This document shows, one piece after another, positions 42,504-53,918 of a DNA stretch of 64,000 bases (its first letter is position 1; every line of letters starts with the position of its first letter). The notes under the pieces were generated by a model, which was given only the letters and a program-made list of their open reading frames with translations, did no database searches and was not told the DNA's origin. The translations under genes were made by a program, and so were the position numbers. Origin of the DNA: Adiantum capillus-veneris (taxonomy: Eukaryota > Streptophyta > Polypodiopsida > Polypodiales > Pteridaceae); assembly GCA_014529385.2 (NCBI GenBank), contig CM043942.1:29007469-29071468 (forward strand), in the 5' to 3' direction.

Positions 42504-45500
42504 TCAGTGGAGTAAACCCAAAGCTTTACGGAAAGCTTCGAGTTTCTCACGAGACAATGCCTTTGTGAAAAGATCTGCAGGGTTGTCCTGTGTTGGCACA
42601 TAAGCCAAGGTGATCTCTCCTGCTGAGAGCCTCTCCCTGACATAGTGGTAATGCACCTCAATGTGCTTTGTGCGAGTATGAAAAACTGGGTTCCTCGCAA
42701 CTGCCAGTGCTCTCTGTCTGTCAGTGTAGATAGTGTTGGCAGTGTCCTGTCCAACACCCAAATCAGCCATAAGGCGTCTGAGCCATACACACTCAACCGT
42801 GGCTGTGAAGACTGCCCTGTACTCAGCCTCACAACTCGAAGTGGCCACAGTAGGTTGCTTCTTGCTCAACCATGATATACATGAACTGCCAAGCATGAAA
42901 CGAAAACCACTTGTGGACACTCGAGTGTCAAAACAACCAGCCCAATTTGAGTCCAAAAAAGCAAGTAAGTCTGGCGGCAATGATCCCCCCTTGGGATAAA
43001 ACAAGCCAAGATGTAAAGTGCCACTAAGGTAGCGGAAAATCCTCTTGACAGCTTGCCAATGCTTAGACCCTGGGCTATGCATCATAGTTACCAGGAACGG
43101 GAAACCGGAACGAGAACACGGAACGGAAACGCCGAACAAAATGCCATTCCCTGTTACGGGTACTCACGTTTGAAACACGGAACGGGGATTCGGAACGGGA
43201 ACTTGGAATGGGAACGGGGAACGGAGACCTGAAAACGGCCATTCCCTGTTACTATGCTATGCATAAATCTGTTGACCTGTGAGACTGCAAACTGAATATC
43301 TGGCCTCGTGTTGCATACATAAATGAGGCAGCCATCAACAGTTTGGTAAAGAGTGACATCAGCAGGATCGCCAGCATCATGTAGACTCAACTTCAAACCT
43401 GTTTCCATGGGAGTGGCAATAGGTTTGCAATCCTCAAGTCCAAACTTACATAGCAATGTCTCTATGTAACTTTTCTGACACAAGGCAATAGCACCATCAC
43501 ACTGCTTAAACTGTATACCCAAGTAATGATGCAACAGCCCCAAATCTTTCGTCTTGAAAGTAGCATTCAAATCAGCCTTAAATTCAGCAATATGTCTCTC
43601 TTTTGGTCCAGTGATGAGCAAATCATCGACATAAAGAACCACAATGAGAAGTACATCACTCTCACGCTTTACATACAATGTGCTTTCTGTTGGACTGTTA
43701 CGAAAGCCTCGTTTGACTAAATACCAAGCACGAGGAGATTGCTTCAACCCATGCAAAGCCTTCTTACATCTGCACACTTTGTCCTCTCGTCCTTTTATGA
43801 CAAAACCGCGAGGCTGCATTACATAAACTTCCTCAGATATGTCACCATTCAAGAAAGCAGTAACAATGTCTGATTGATGTACATCCCAACCAAAATGAGC
43901 TGCCAATGCACATAGGAAACTCACAGTAGTCATACGACAAGTGGGAGCAAAAGTCTCTTCATAATCTATGCCTTTTTGCTGTGCATAACCCTTTGCAACA
44001 AGTCGAGCCTTATGGCGATTGATCTCACCATCCGGCTTGCACTTCAACTTGTAAACCCACTTCGTACCAATGACCTTTTTGCCAGGAGGCAAATCACATA
44101 AAGTCCATGTGTCATTTTCTATAAGTGCATCATATTCTGATTGCATGGCAGCCATCCAATTTTCTGAATTCTGTGCTTCATCAAAAGACAGAGGCTCCTC
44201 AACATCATGTAAGCTAGACACAGCCAAAGCATAACAATCTGATGCATAAGATGCATGGTGACAGCCTGAACGAGTACGACTAGACAAAGGTGCATCCAAT
44301 TTAATATCACGCAAACTGTACACCAGCCATTTTGGCATACCTCTAGCCTGCTCATTTTGTGCCCCTTCCTCATCAAGTACATCATGTACATCTGCATCAG
44401 TAATAGGCCGAGCAATAGGCCTATCTGTAACATTTTCAAAAACCCCCATAGGCTGTACATTTGCCTCATTGGAACTTACATTCGTATTTGTAGCACTGAA
44501 AAGAGGCAACAAAGTGTCATAAATGTCCTGTGAGCTTACATTATTGTCTCTTGTACATGACAGCAAGGGCTGAACAGAATCTTCCACAAACACTACATCC
44601 CGTGAAACCAGAATACGTTTTGTTTGTGGATGATACAACCTGTAACCTTTTCTTTGAGCACTATAACCAACAAAAATACATTTGACAGCCTTATCATCCA
44701 ATTTTCTGCGTTGTGTTTGTGGCACCAAAGCATATGCCAAACAGCCAAAAACACGCATGTGCTCAATAGAAGGCTTTCTATCATGCCATGCTTCATATGG
44801 AGTAATAAACTGCAAAGCTTTCATAGGACACCTGTTTAGTACATAAGTGGCACACATGATGGCCTTAAGCCAAAAAGAATGCGGCGAAGCTTGACTTTTG
44901 ACCATACATCGTGCCATTTCCGTAAGTGACCTGTTTTTCCTCTCAGCAACACCATTTTCCTGAGGTGTATAAGGCACTGTACATTGGTGTTTTATCCCAC
45001 GACTAGCCAGAAATGCATTGAATTCATGAGACATATACTCCCCCCCTCGATTGGCACGGAGGATTCCCATAGTACATATCGAGACATTTTCAGCCATAGC
45101 CAGAAATTGTTTGAAGCACATAAAAACTTCGGACTTCGCCTTAAGCGGAAATACCCATGCATGCTTGGAGTAATCATCAATAAAAGTCACGAAGTAAAGG
45201 TAATTGCCCAAGGACCGAGTTTGCATGGGCCCACAAACATCACTATGCACAAGCTGCAACCTGCATGTGGTCCGAACTGAACCATCTTTTGGAAACTTAG
45301 AACGCTGCATCTTACCCAAAATATAGTCTTCACAAACATGTTTGCAGGTGCTTCAAGAGGTGGCAAAGAAGCAACCATATCAGATTTTTGCAAACGCAGC
45401 AAACTGGTAAAATTCAAATGACCAAAACGTGCATGCCAAAGTTTTGGATCTGAAATAGCCCTTGAATCTGCAACTGCATTTGCAAAATTTTGTCCACACT

Positions 45501-46365
45501 TGTCATACAAAGTGAGTTTATACAGCCCACGGCCCAAAAGCCCAGATGCAACGATTTCATCACCAAAACTGAGATCATGAAGTGTACATTTGCCATCCAC
45601 AAATTTGACTACAAGTCTAAGTCTAGCAAGTGCGAATACAGACAAAAGATTCTTCTTGTTCCCAGGTACATAAAGTGCATCAACAAGTGTGAAAGAATTC
45701 CCATTAGCAGTAGTAAGCACAATCTTTCCAGCAATGTGCATAATGCATCAAACTTGACAACTTCAGGATTTCCTTGGGTCATAAGTCTCCAAGTACTAGC
45801 AAAAGTCTGGTAAGAATCTGGTAAGGCATCAAGAACAGTTTGCACAAGAAAACTGTCTGAAATGACTTCACCTGCAGAAATAAGTTGCTCATTGATATCC
45901 TTGACGCCAGCAAGAAAAGTGTCCATATCATCTTCCTCACGTATAATCTTCGACTCCAGCTCTTTACGCAGCAAAGCAATTTTAGTCTCATTGCGACTTG
46001 CATAAAGACCGGCGAATATATCCCAAGCCTGTTTTGTAGATTTTGTTGAACGAATGTGAGGAACAATGGTGCGCTTCACAGACAACGCAATCAATGCATG
46101 AGCCTGCGCATCCTTCACATCCCAACGAGATTGTTCTACCGTAGGCAAAACATCTCTAATAGCAGCAATCCTTGCAACAAGGCGTGCAACATCCTCAACA
46201 TCGCTTGCATCCTCAGAACCAGGACGTACATCAATGCCCTGCACAATATTCGCCCTTTGACACAAGAACATTCTGCATCATGTAAGCCCACATAGGGTAA
46301 TTGTCCCCATCCAACCTGTCCTCAGCAGCAAACATCTTGAACACATCTGTGTTGTTGTTAGCCAT
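42504..46365 (-). pseudogene. Copia1 gag-pol
   Basis: Gag starts at ATG 46365 (MANNNTDVFKMFAAEDRLDG) and shifts frame near 46260. The UBN2-type gag continues to about 45750, where DALCTLLE is followed at once by the end of the protease region (IAGKIVLTTANGNSFTLVDA). The knuckle and the catalytic D-S/T-G are therefore lost. Pre-integrase (PKLWHARFGHLNF) leads to a frameshift near 45330. The integrase core has HSDVCGPM, then LRANRGGEY in place of the usual LR(S/T)D.GGEY (catalytic Asp replaced by Asn), and ENGVAERKNRS. Reverse transcriptase has TKWVYKLKCKPDGEINRHKA, VHQSDIVTAFLNGDI and YVDDLLITG. After the MITE, RNase H (STSGFRFMLGSSCISWLSKK...) runs to 42504. About a dozen residues are missing after SPRAWY. 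Confidence 0.92.
43083..43256. mobile_element. 174-bp MITE with 8-bp target duplication (hAT-like)
   Basis: It starts CATAGTTACCAGGAACGG and ends CCATTCCCTGTTACTATG, giving terminal inverted repeats of about 18 bases with 14 matches. It is flanked by CTATGCAT (43075-43082 and 43257-43264). The interior is full of GGAACGG/GGAACGGGA motifs. An 8-bp duplication suggests hAT mobilisation. It interrupts the copia1 pol frame between the RPDIQFAVSQVNRFMHS region and the SPGSKHWQAVKRIFRYLSGT region. Confidence 0.85.
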
Positions 46366-46668
46366 GGTAAATGCTGCACCTGATGTGAAAACTGCCCGAA
46401 AATAGGAGAAATGGAGCGGGAACAACACGTGCTATATAGCACAAACCGTAGAAGACTGTAAGGCACCTGTCATGCAGAAAACGACTAACAGAAATTCTGC
46501 ACAAAATGACGAAATTGCGTGTGCAGACCTGCCTGTAGTGGAAACGGAGGCCGAAATGAGCCCGAATCAAAAATCTGAGCGAATGCTCGCCAAACCTCAT
46601 TGTAATCGGAGAAAGTGAGTAGGTGTGTGCTGGAGCAGCTGATGATTAAGCCCGGGAGGACGTAACCT

Positions 46669-46680
46669 GCTCTGATACCA
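46669..46680 (-). promoter_or_regulatory. Copia1 primer-binding site
   Basis: Minus strand TGGTATCAGAGC, two bases from the LTR. Exact initiator-Met type. Confidence 0.88.
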
Positions 46681-46910
46681 ATTGTTGGAATTAGGGTTGC
46701 AGAGAAACACACAGCTTCGAGAAGACGAAGGAAGCTCAAGGCACACAATAGAGAGTGTGTTACTTAGTGTGCAATGGAAAGATAGATAGCCCTAGAGTGA
46801 TGGGCGTATATACAATGCTCGGGGAGAAACCTCCTAAAGAGGGAAAAAATGCCCCGGCTATCCTAGTGTGTTCACACACATCACTACCACATGTATATGG
46901 TAACAGAGCA

Positions 46911-47639
46911 GCCCCGACGACCACAAGACACAGCAGATCAGCCCTAGCGTTAGTAGATTTTCCCTGCAAGACCAATTTTCAGCCCTAGCGTTTTTGCATC
47001 AGCCAGAGACCTAGCGTTTTTGCAGATCTTCGCGACAGAACCACAAGAGGAACCAGCGTTTTCAGTTTGTAGCAGTCAGACATCGCAGAAGAAGTCCTGA
47101 ACCTCGCAGATCTCACCTTCCCGTAGCAGATGCTTGCCGCACGGTCAGATCCCGCGAAGTTTGCATATTCAGCCCGAAAAACGCAGATTTCAGCATCTGC
47201 GTTTTTAGCGCGTCGTGGTCGTACCGTCGTCATCGACATTGTCACCGACATAGAGTCAGAATTCAGCAGATAAAGATTTGCAGATTTCAGCCATTAGCAT
47301 TTTCAGATTTCAGCCCGTCTCGTGGTCGTCCTCATCGTCGTCGACATCGTCGGCAAGTCCAAGCATTGTAGAGATTTGTGCAATCATAAGTAGACCGCTC
47401 TCGCCATAGAGTGGGTCCTTCGGAGGAGGGTTTGACAACTTTCTGGTGTCGTATTCTTCTCTCTCTATCTCTCAGTCTAAGCACCTTCATTCACAGTGTT
47501 CACCGCTTTGTTTGTGTCCATTGCACTCTCACTAAAAGAACGGAAGGCTCTCCCTTTCGTAAGTAAAAGGAACCCTTGAGCACAGTTCGGAGCACTCATC
47601 TTGAGCAAAGTTCAACATTCACTCCCGCTGCACCTTACA
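46911..47639 (+). repeat. Right LTR of LARD copy A, second part
   Basis: It continues GCCCCGACGACCACAAGACA and ends GCTGCACCTTACA, followed by the target duplication ATACG. It holds further TAGCGTTTTTGC-type motifs. Confidence 0.93.
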
Positions 47640-47644
47640 ATACG

Positions 47645-47826
47645 CTCTGCCACTTCAACAGTTGACGAAATTTGCGGGGTTGCCGTACAACACTGCCACG
47701 TCGCAATTTCTACGCACTGTCCTTGCTTTATTTTAGCTCCTATGTGTCCCTTGGGTCCCATCGGACGGGACCCGTATAAGTTGGAACAACATATGTCCAA
47801 CTTATAACATTTAATCTATCATTTTT
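47645..47826. other. Spacer between LARD copies A and C
   Basis: No gene. It contains two adjacent small hairpins: GGGTCCC...GGGACCC (about 47754-47774) and GTATAAGTTGGA...TCCAACTTATAAC (about 47775-47809). It may be the original target DNA. Confidence 0.5.
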
Positions 47827-49308
47827 TGTAAGGTGCAGCGGAAGTGAATGTTTGAACTTTGCTCAAGATGAGTGCTCCGAATTGTGCTCAAGGTTCCTTT
47901 TGTTCTTATGGAAGGGAGAGCCTTCCGTTCTTAATGAGAGAGTGCAATGAACACAAACAAAGTGAATGGACACTGTGCGTGAAAGTGCATGAGACTAAAG
48001 ATAGAGAGAGAAGAGAATACGACACCAGACATTCCAGAGTGGTCTACTATTGATTGCACAAACTGGTACAAAGTGGATGAACGAGAATTGATGTAAGTCT
48101 AGGCTATGTCAATGTCGACGACGGGGATGACGAGACCGACTCTATGGCTGAAAAACTGCGTACTTGCTTTGTTATCCAAAAACGCCAGAAGGCTGAAATT
48201 TGATGAAGCCAAAAATGCTGGTTTAGGCTAAGATCTGCTGGCTGAAAACGCTGTTTTAGGCAGCCCAAAAATGCTGGTTGCTGTTGTTGAAAAAACGCTG
48301 GCTTTGCTTGTCAAAAACGCTGGTCCATGCTGTGGGGTATGGCGATGCTACGGAGTGCTGAAAACGCTAGGGTGTTGGATCCGTGGCAATGAAGCTTTGT
48401 TGAAAAACGCCAGGAAGATGGTGGTCTTGCTTGGAGGAAAAACGCCACCAAGAGAGAAAGGGTCTTGCTTGAGAGAGAGAGGGGGAACCTGCTGCCTTTG
48501 GCCTATGTTCTCCTTGCTCTTCTACCAATTAGTGCTAGCCTTGGTTTGCTTATATATTATCTTACCCAATTTGCCCTACTCAGTTCCCAACAAAAGTCAC
48601 TTAAATTAATAAGTGAAAAATGTCAAAAATAGGGAAAATAGGTTAAATGCACTGGAAAATTCCCCTGATGGATTCTGATGGGAATGCTTATGATCATGCT
48701 GTGTGCAACCAGAGGATATGCATCCACACTAAGTGCCTGGGCATGCACGGTTTGCGAACAGACTCACAAAAAGTGCCAGAACACTTGCTAATCTAGACTG
48801 ACTGGACTGACGGAACCCTTGTTATGAAGTAGCTTGTCCACGGACACATAGGGTTGGATGTGTCACGTGATATCCCCTCCTTTTCAAGTGGGATACTGGT
48901 GCCGAACTGTATGGCGTCGAGGAAGATCACCAATAGCAGCCGGAATCCTGGAAGGGACTCTTCGCCGGCCCACTCTGATGTGTGGGTCGTGCGGTACTTG
49001 ACCTTCATAAAGGTTTGCAATGCTTGCTTCTTTGGGCCGCGCCGAAAGCGACACAAAGTCTTCTGAGGCTCCTTCGATGCTTCAACTTCGTCTAGAGTCA
49101 TGCTTCTTTCTCCTTCAAGAATCTCCATGGCTGAAAATTCCTGAAACCATTTCCAAAACAAAACCATGAACATATCTATTCCATGTAAAGTGACTGGAAA
49201 AAATCTTGTCTTCCTCAAAGACTATGCATGCAATGTAGATGAACAAAGAGACGGAGTGCCAAACCGTTCACCATACACACGCAAACAATGAGATCGAATC
49301 TTTCTCTT

Positions 49309-49911
49309 CTAATCTAAAGCAATCAATTGTGGCAATTCACAACGGAAATGCCCATGCTTGGTGCTCATACTTTCATGTGCTCTTTCTACAACTGTGTGGT
49401 GCCAAGGAAGAGACATGAAATGTGACTTCCTTGAATGCATACTTTTCAGCTTTTCATGAACAATCCGCATACATTCGTGCCATTTCATGAGTGAAACGTG
49501 CTCAACGTACAATATGTCATGCCTAGGAAAAGGGATCACATAAAGACGCTGACGAAAATACAAGAAATGATCACGAATGAAACACTCGTACAATGCGTGC
49601 TGACAAATCATTCAAACACATAGTACTTCTTGTAAGGGTTCTTTGGACCTAGGCTCGAGAGCCAAGATCGGTTCTTCCTGATTGGTCTAATCTTCCCGTG
49701 GGGTTTCTTTGGACCTAGGCTCGAGAGTCAAGATCGATGCTTCGTGATTGATTGTCTCTGCAATGAGGTTAGCTGCACTAGAAAAAGTATCCACTAACTC
49801 ATCCTTCTTGTGAACAATCACATCTTCACGCAAATCATCATGCTTGTGAGAAATCACATCTTGATCATGCAAATCATCATGCTTGTCATTATCATTCAAA
49901 TCATCATGCAA
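49309..49911 (-). pseudogene. LARD ORF, broken copy (copy C)
   Basis: Two frames correspond to the C-terminal half of the 368-residue protein of copy B. 49911-49687 gives NDNDKHDDLHDQDVISHKHD, VDTFSSAANLIAETINHE and LTLEPRSKETPRED. After a break of about 75 bases, 49611-49309 gives MICQHALYECFIRDHFLYFR, then QRLYVIPFPRHDILYVEHVS and KLKSMHSRKSHFMSLPWHH, ending QLIALD. The coiled-coil half is missing; the sequence upstream instead reads into a gypsy protease fragment. Confidence 0.75.
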
Positions 49912-49984
49912 ATCCTATGTGTCATGCTTTGGAGAAGAAGAGACCGAGAGCGTCTCCTTTTCCTGAATCCGTTCAATCTTCGCT

Positions 49985-50083
49985 GCACATTAGCAATGAG
50001 AGATGGAGAATGAACAACTTGCTGACAATGGGAGTCACTTTTGGCATGGAAAGTGAATGTATTTTCCGCCCAATCAATGAGAG
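49985..50083 (-). pseudogene. Gypsy protease linker, distal part
   Basis: Minus-strand PLIDWAENTFTFHAKSDSHC continues directly from the protease fragment on the far side of copia2 (HERN before the insertion site, PLIDW after it). This matches the usual gypsy order in which the protease is followed by a W...N.P.IDW segment. Confidence 0.65.
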
Positions 50084-50088
50084 GGTTA

Positions 50089-53000
50089 TGTTGAGCGCGC
50101 GGCGGTGTGTGCAAGTGATATAGCACGCGAAGATGTGCAGTGTGTGTGCAGAGAGGGGTGGCGAAAGCCAGCAGGAGAGGAAGCGCTAGCATAACGAAGA
50201 GGGAGAGAGAGAGAGCTCACGTTTTTGGGGAAAACTCAATAAGTGAGTTTTGGGTTTTCCCACTTTTATTATAAGTGACCTTTAAAAAATGTGTCCAGGT
50301 TCAATATGAACCTGGACAAAGTATAAAAATGTACAAAAGGGGTTATTTAGGCCTTTAACCCAACAACCTCCCACTTAAAGGCATAAATGACGCCTTTAAG
50401 TTAACCAACTCCCACCAGCTGTATGCAATGCTCATGTTGAGCCTTAGCAAGACTCTTGGTGAGAACATCTGCAGGGTTATCCTGTGTGTGAATCTTAGTC
50501 AAGGTGACTAGACCATCCTCCAATACCTCTCGTATGAAGTGGTACCGCACATCAATGTGCTTTGTCCGTGCATGAAACATGGCATTCTTGGCCAAATAGA
50601 CAGCACTTTGGCTATCACATCCCAAGACAGGAGTACTAGCAGGCATACCAAGCTCTTTGACAAGTCTGCCCAACCATATGGCCTCTTTAGAAGCCTCAGT
50701 GGCTGAAATATATTCAGCCTCAGTAGTACTCAATGCCACAATTTTCTGTAGTCGTGAATACCAAGAGACAACACCACCAGCAATAGCAAACACATAGCCA
50801 CTAGTGGACTTCCTGGTATCCAAGTCACCTGCCATATCTGCATCACAATAGCCCTGCAACTTCAGGTCACTTTTGCCATAGCATATACACCTAGATTGTG
50901 TACCTGACAAGTATCTCAGAATGCATTTCACAGCTTCCCAATGTGCTTTGCCGGGATTGGACATGTATCTACTAACAACTCCCACCGCATGGGCAATGTC
51001 AGGACGAGTGGCAACCATAGCATACATAAGAGAACCACAAGCTGATGCATAAGGGATTCCCTTCATAGCATCAGCAATCGGCTTTGCTAAGTTTTGTGTA
51101 TGGAGGTAAAGGTACTCCAAGTGACTTAGCTTCAGCCATGTTAAAACTGTCAAGTACTTTAGCAATGTACTTTTCTTGAGATAAGAAGAGCAATTTCAGC
51201 TTTCTATCTCTCTTGATTCTCATGCCCAAGATGTGCTCAGCATCACCTAAATCCTTCATTGCAAAAGCTGAATTCAGCTGATGTTTAAGAGCATCAATGG
51301 TAGACTTATGCTTCCCAGCAATCAACATATCATCTACATATAGCACAAGGATTATAGGACTCCCATCATTATCCTTCTTTGTATACAAACAATGGTCTGA
51401 ATGGCTGCGTTTAAAGCCTTGAGACAGCATAAAAGTATCAAACTTTTTGTACCACTGACGTGATGACTGCCTCAAACCATACAGTGCCCTTCTTAGTTTG
51501 CATACAAGTTCCTTTCTATCAGGAACTACAAAACCCTCAGGTTGCTTCATGTAGATATCTTCATCAATGTCACCATGAAGAAAAGTTGTTTTTACATCCA
51601 TTTGATTCAATTCTAAGTCAAGCACTGCAGCGAGAGCAAAAAGGACACGCAATGTCGTAAGCTTTACAACAGGAGAAAAGATCTCTTGAAAGTCAATCCC
51701 CTCTTTCTGTGCATACCCTTTGGCAACTAACCTTGCTTTATACCTGGGCTTTCCATCAACACATTTGACCTTGTAAACCCATTTGTTAGGAAGAGCAATG
51801 GCACAAGATCCCAAGTATTGTTTGCATGCAAAGATTTGATTTCCTCTTGCATCGCAAGCTCCCACTTAGTGCTTAACTCACATGATTTTGTCTCTTTATA
51901 TGTAAGAGGCTCTCCCTCATCTGTCAACATAACATGATGCATAGAGGGGTCAAAGTGCTGTATCAACCTTTTGACACTAGTAGACCTGCGTACCCAATGA
52001 TCTACATTCTCAGGCACAGGTTCTACATCAAGAGGCAACTCATTTTCAGCATGCTCATGTTGCTGAAAATCATTTTCAGCCATGACAGGTGGCTGTCCAT
52101 CCTCATTTGGAGCATCTAAATCATGTCCTACCTCTTCTGGCTCAAGGTTAACCTGCTGATTATCAATTTCAGCTTGCGGTAATGCATCCTAAGGCTCTTT
52201 TTCAACATCAATAGGTGGCAAGAGAGGCTGAAATTTGACCGATTTCTTGTCAATTTCAGAAGATGTAGCATTTTTCAGCAATTTAGCCGCATTGAACACT
52301 ACATCTCGGCTGCGTACTACCCTCTTAAACTGAGGCAACCATATCCTGTAGCCCATTTCACCCTCTTCCCCATAATCTAGGAAGAGTCCTTGGATGGACT
52401 TGGCATCTAGCTTTGTCCTCAAGTCATTACAAACATGGAAAAAAGCCTCGCAGCCAAACACTCTCAAATGATCATAAGAGGCAGGTTTGCCAAACCAAAC
52501 CTCCTCTGGAATGTCATTTTTCAGTGTACTGTTAGGAGAGCGATTGCATACATGAACTGCAGTTTTCAAAGCCTCTCCCCAAAACCCATGAGGGAGATTA
52601 GCCGTGGACAACATGCAATGCACTCTCTCACATAAAGTACGGTTATACCTCTCAGCCACACCATTAGAAGATGGATTATAAGGGGCTGTCAACTCCCTTT
52701 TAATCCCATATTCTTCGCAATAACACTGAAATTCAGCAGACGTGTACTCCCCCCCATTGTCAGATCTCAGACATTTAAGCTTACTACCCTTTTGCGTGGT
52801 CACAAAAGCATGAAACCTCTTAAATGCATTAAATGTCTCTCTTATTCTTTAACAAATATGCCCAGCCTTTCCTAGTGCAATCATCAATGAATGTAACAAA
52901 GTATGATGCACCACCAAAAGACTTAACAGGCATTGAACATACATCAGAGTGAATTAAATCAAGAGCATTAGCTTTGCGCGAGACACCAGAATAATAAGAA

Positions 53001-53513
53001 GACTTCTTTTGTTTACCATACAAATAGTCATTACAAAAATCTAACTTGGTGCCCTTTACATCAACCCTCTTCAAAGAGGAGAGCACATCAAGTCCCTTCT
53101 GGCTCATATGGCCAAGTCTTTTGTGCCACAACTCCAAATGAGAAGCAACTTCGGCCACTGCAAGAAACTTGCCAGGCAAAGCTTTGCCATGTAAATAGTA
53201 CAATGTGCCACTCTTGCATCCCTCGACAATGAGCATTGATCCCTTAAGCAACTTCCATGAACCCCCAACAAAAATGGTTGTATAACCCTGTGCATCCATC
53301 TGGCAGAGAGAAAGCCAGCAGGAGAGGAAGCGCTAGCAGAACGAAGTGGGAGAGAGAGAGAGCTCACGTTTTTGGGAAAAACTCAATAAGTGAGTTTTAG
53401 GTTTTCCCACTTTTATTATAAGTGACCTTTAAAAAATGTGTCCAGGTTCAATATGAACCTGGACAAAGTATAAAAATGTACAAAAAGGGGTTATTTAGGC
53501 CTTTAACTCAACA
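50089..53513 (-). mobile_element. Ty1/copia element, copia2, nested in LARD copy C
   Basis: The complete 3' LTR is 50089-50365 and begins, on the minus strand, TGTTGGGTTAAAGGCC. The 5' LTR is only partial (about 53307-53513). The target duplication is GGTTA (50084-50088 and 53514-53518). The polypurine tract is AAGTGGGAGGT beside the 3' LTR. At the 5' side the LTR is fused directly to the end of the protease region (MDAQGYTTIFVGGSWKLLKG), so the 5' LTR end, primer site, gag and protease active site are deleted. The rest of pol is nearly open and the shared LTR parts are very similar. The element therefore looks younger than the others here. Confidence 0.93.
50401..53299 (-). pseudogene. Copia2 pol (pre-integrase, integrase, RT, RNase H)
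   Basis: Order on the minus strand: SGTLYYLHGKA and LELWHKRLGHMSQKGL (pre-integrase), with CNDYLYGKQ where the second zinc-binding Cys is Tyr. The integrase core has HSDVC, a one-base frameshift near 52828, LRSDNGGEY and NGVAERYNRT. A stop (TAG) lies at about 52190. Reverse transcriptase follows: NKWVYKVKCVDGKPRYKARL, LNQMDVKTTFLHGDIDEDIY and LVLYVDDMLIAG. RNase H runs to LAKAQHEHCIQLVGVG (stop at 50401). Frame changes near 51780 and 51100 also occur. Catalytic residues of RT and integrase are otherwise present, but gag and protease are missing, so it is not autonomous. Confidence 0.92.
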
Positions 53514-53518
53514 GGTTA

Positions 53519-53918
53519 CGCTCATGAAACCATCGAATGCCGAAAATCATATCACATCTTGAGAGAAGAGAGACAAAAAATTTTCTATGAAAAGCAGCTT
53601 GCTGAACTGTAAAGAGCACATCAAGGCACTCTTGCGTAATGAGAGAGTCCATACCGGGAGCAAAGCCAGAGACCTCGAGAGGAGATTTCTGACTAACCTT
53701 TAGGCGGGCTCTCTCAACAAGAGAGGGACTGATCACATCATGCATACTGCGTGGGTCAAACAATATGACAAAACGTTGCCGTGTCATATGACCATAACAT
53801 TTAATGAGAGACTCATCAATGGGAGGGTTAGGAGAAACTTGGGGCACACTCGTGTTGTCATTGATTGCATTGACAGAGGAAGTGGGTTCTGTGGATTCTT
53901 TAGATTCATTAGAGTCAA
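53519..53918 (-). pseudogene. Gypsy-type aspartic protease fragment in copy C
   Basis: The frame, open from about 53918, encodes LDSNESKESTEPTSSVNAIN (Ser/Thr/Asn-rich linker), then RQRFVILFDPRSMHDVISPS, LEVSGFAPGMDSLI and CDMIFGIRWFHERN. It aligns with retroviral-like proteases of plant gypsy elements (LFDxGSxxxFIS...PLxVxGF...DVILGxxW). The catalytic D-S/T-G is D-P-R, so it would be inactive. It is absent from LARD copies A and B. Confidence 0.78.

Larger units (their letters stand above)
42221..46905 (-). mobile_element. Ty1/copia element, copia1, nested in a LARD LTR
   Basis: LTRs are at 42221-42433 and 46683-46905. The target duplication is GAGCA (42216-42220 and 46906-46910). The uninterrupted LARD LTR reads TTGCAGAGCAGCCCCGACG (32049-32067), so the empty site is known. 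The primer site (46669-46680) is an exact initiator-Met match. The 5' LTR carries 14 terminal bases (TGTTACCATATACA on the minus strand) that are not found at the 3' LTR start. The copia gene order is present, but zinc knuckle and protease active site are deleted and a MITE splits the RT/RNase H region. Confidence 0.95.
31580..47639 (+). mobile_element. LARD-family LTR retrotransposon, copy A (host of nested insertions)
   Basis: The left LTR is 31580-32767 and the right LTR is 41733-42220 plus 46911-47639, split by copia1. Both start TGTCACGTGACACATCCAAC and end GCTGCACCTTACA. The target duplication ATACG is present at 31575-31579 and 47640-47644. The primer site TGGTATCAGAGC lies at 32769-32780 and the polypurine tract AAAAGGAGGGGA at 41721-41732. 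Without the nested gypsy1 (33209-40237), the internal region is about 1.9 kb and encodes no reverse transcriptase or integrase catalytic core. That defines it as a non-autonomous large retrotransposon derivative that must have been mobilised by proteins from elsewhere. It carries a broken version of the ORF that is intact in copy B. Confidence 0.9.

Noticed and set aside
47745-47810. Two adjacent hairpins as a possible MITE
   Set aside because: Stems are only 7 and about 11 bases, with no flanking duplication. Noted in the spacer entry only.
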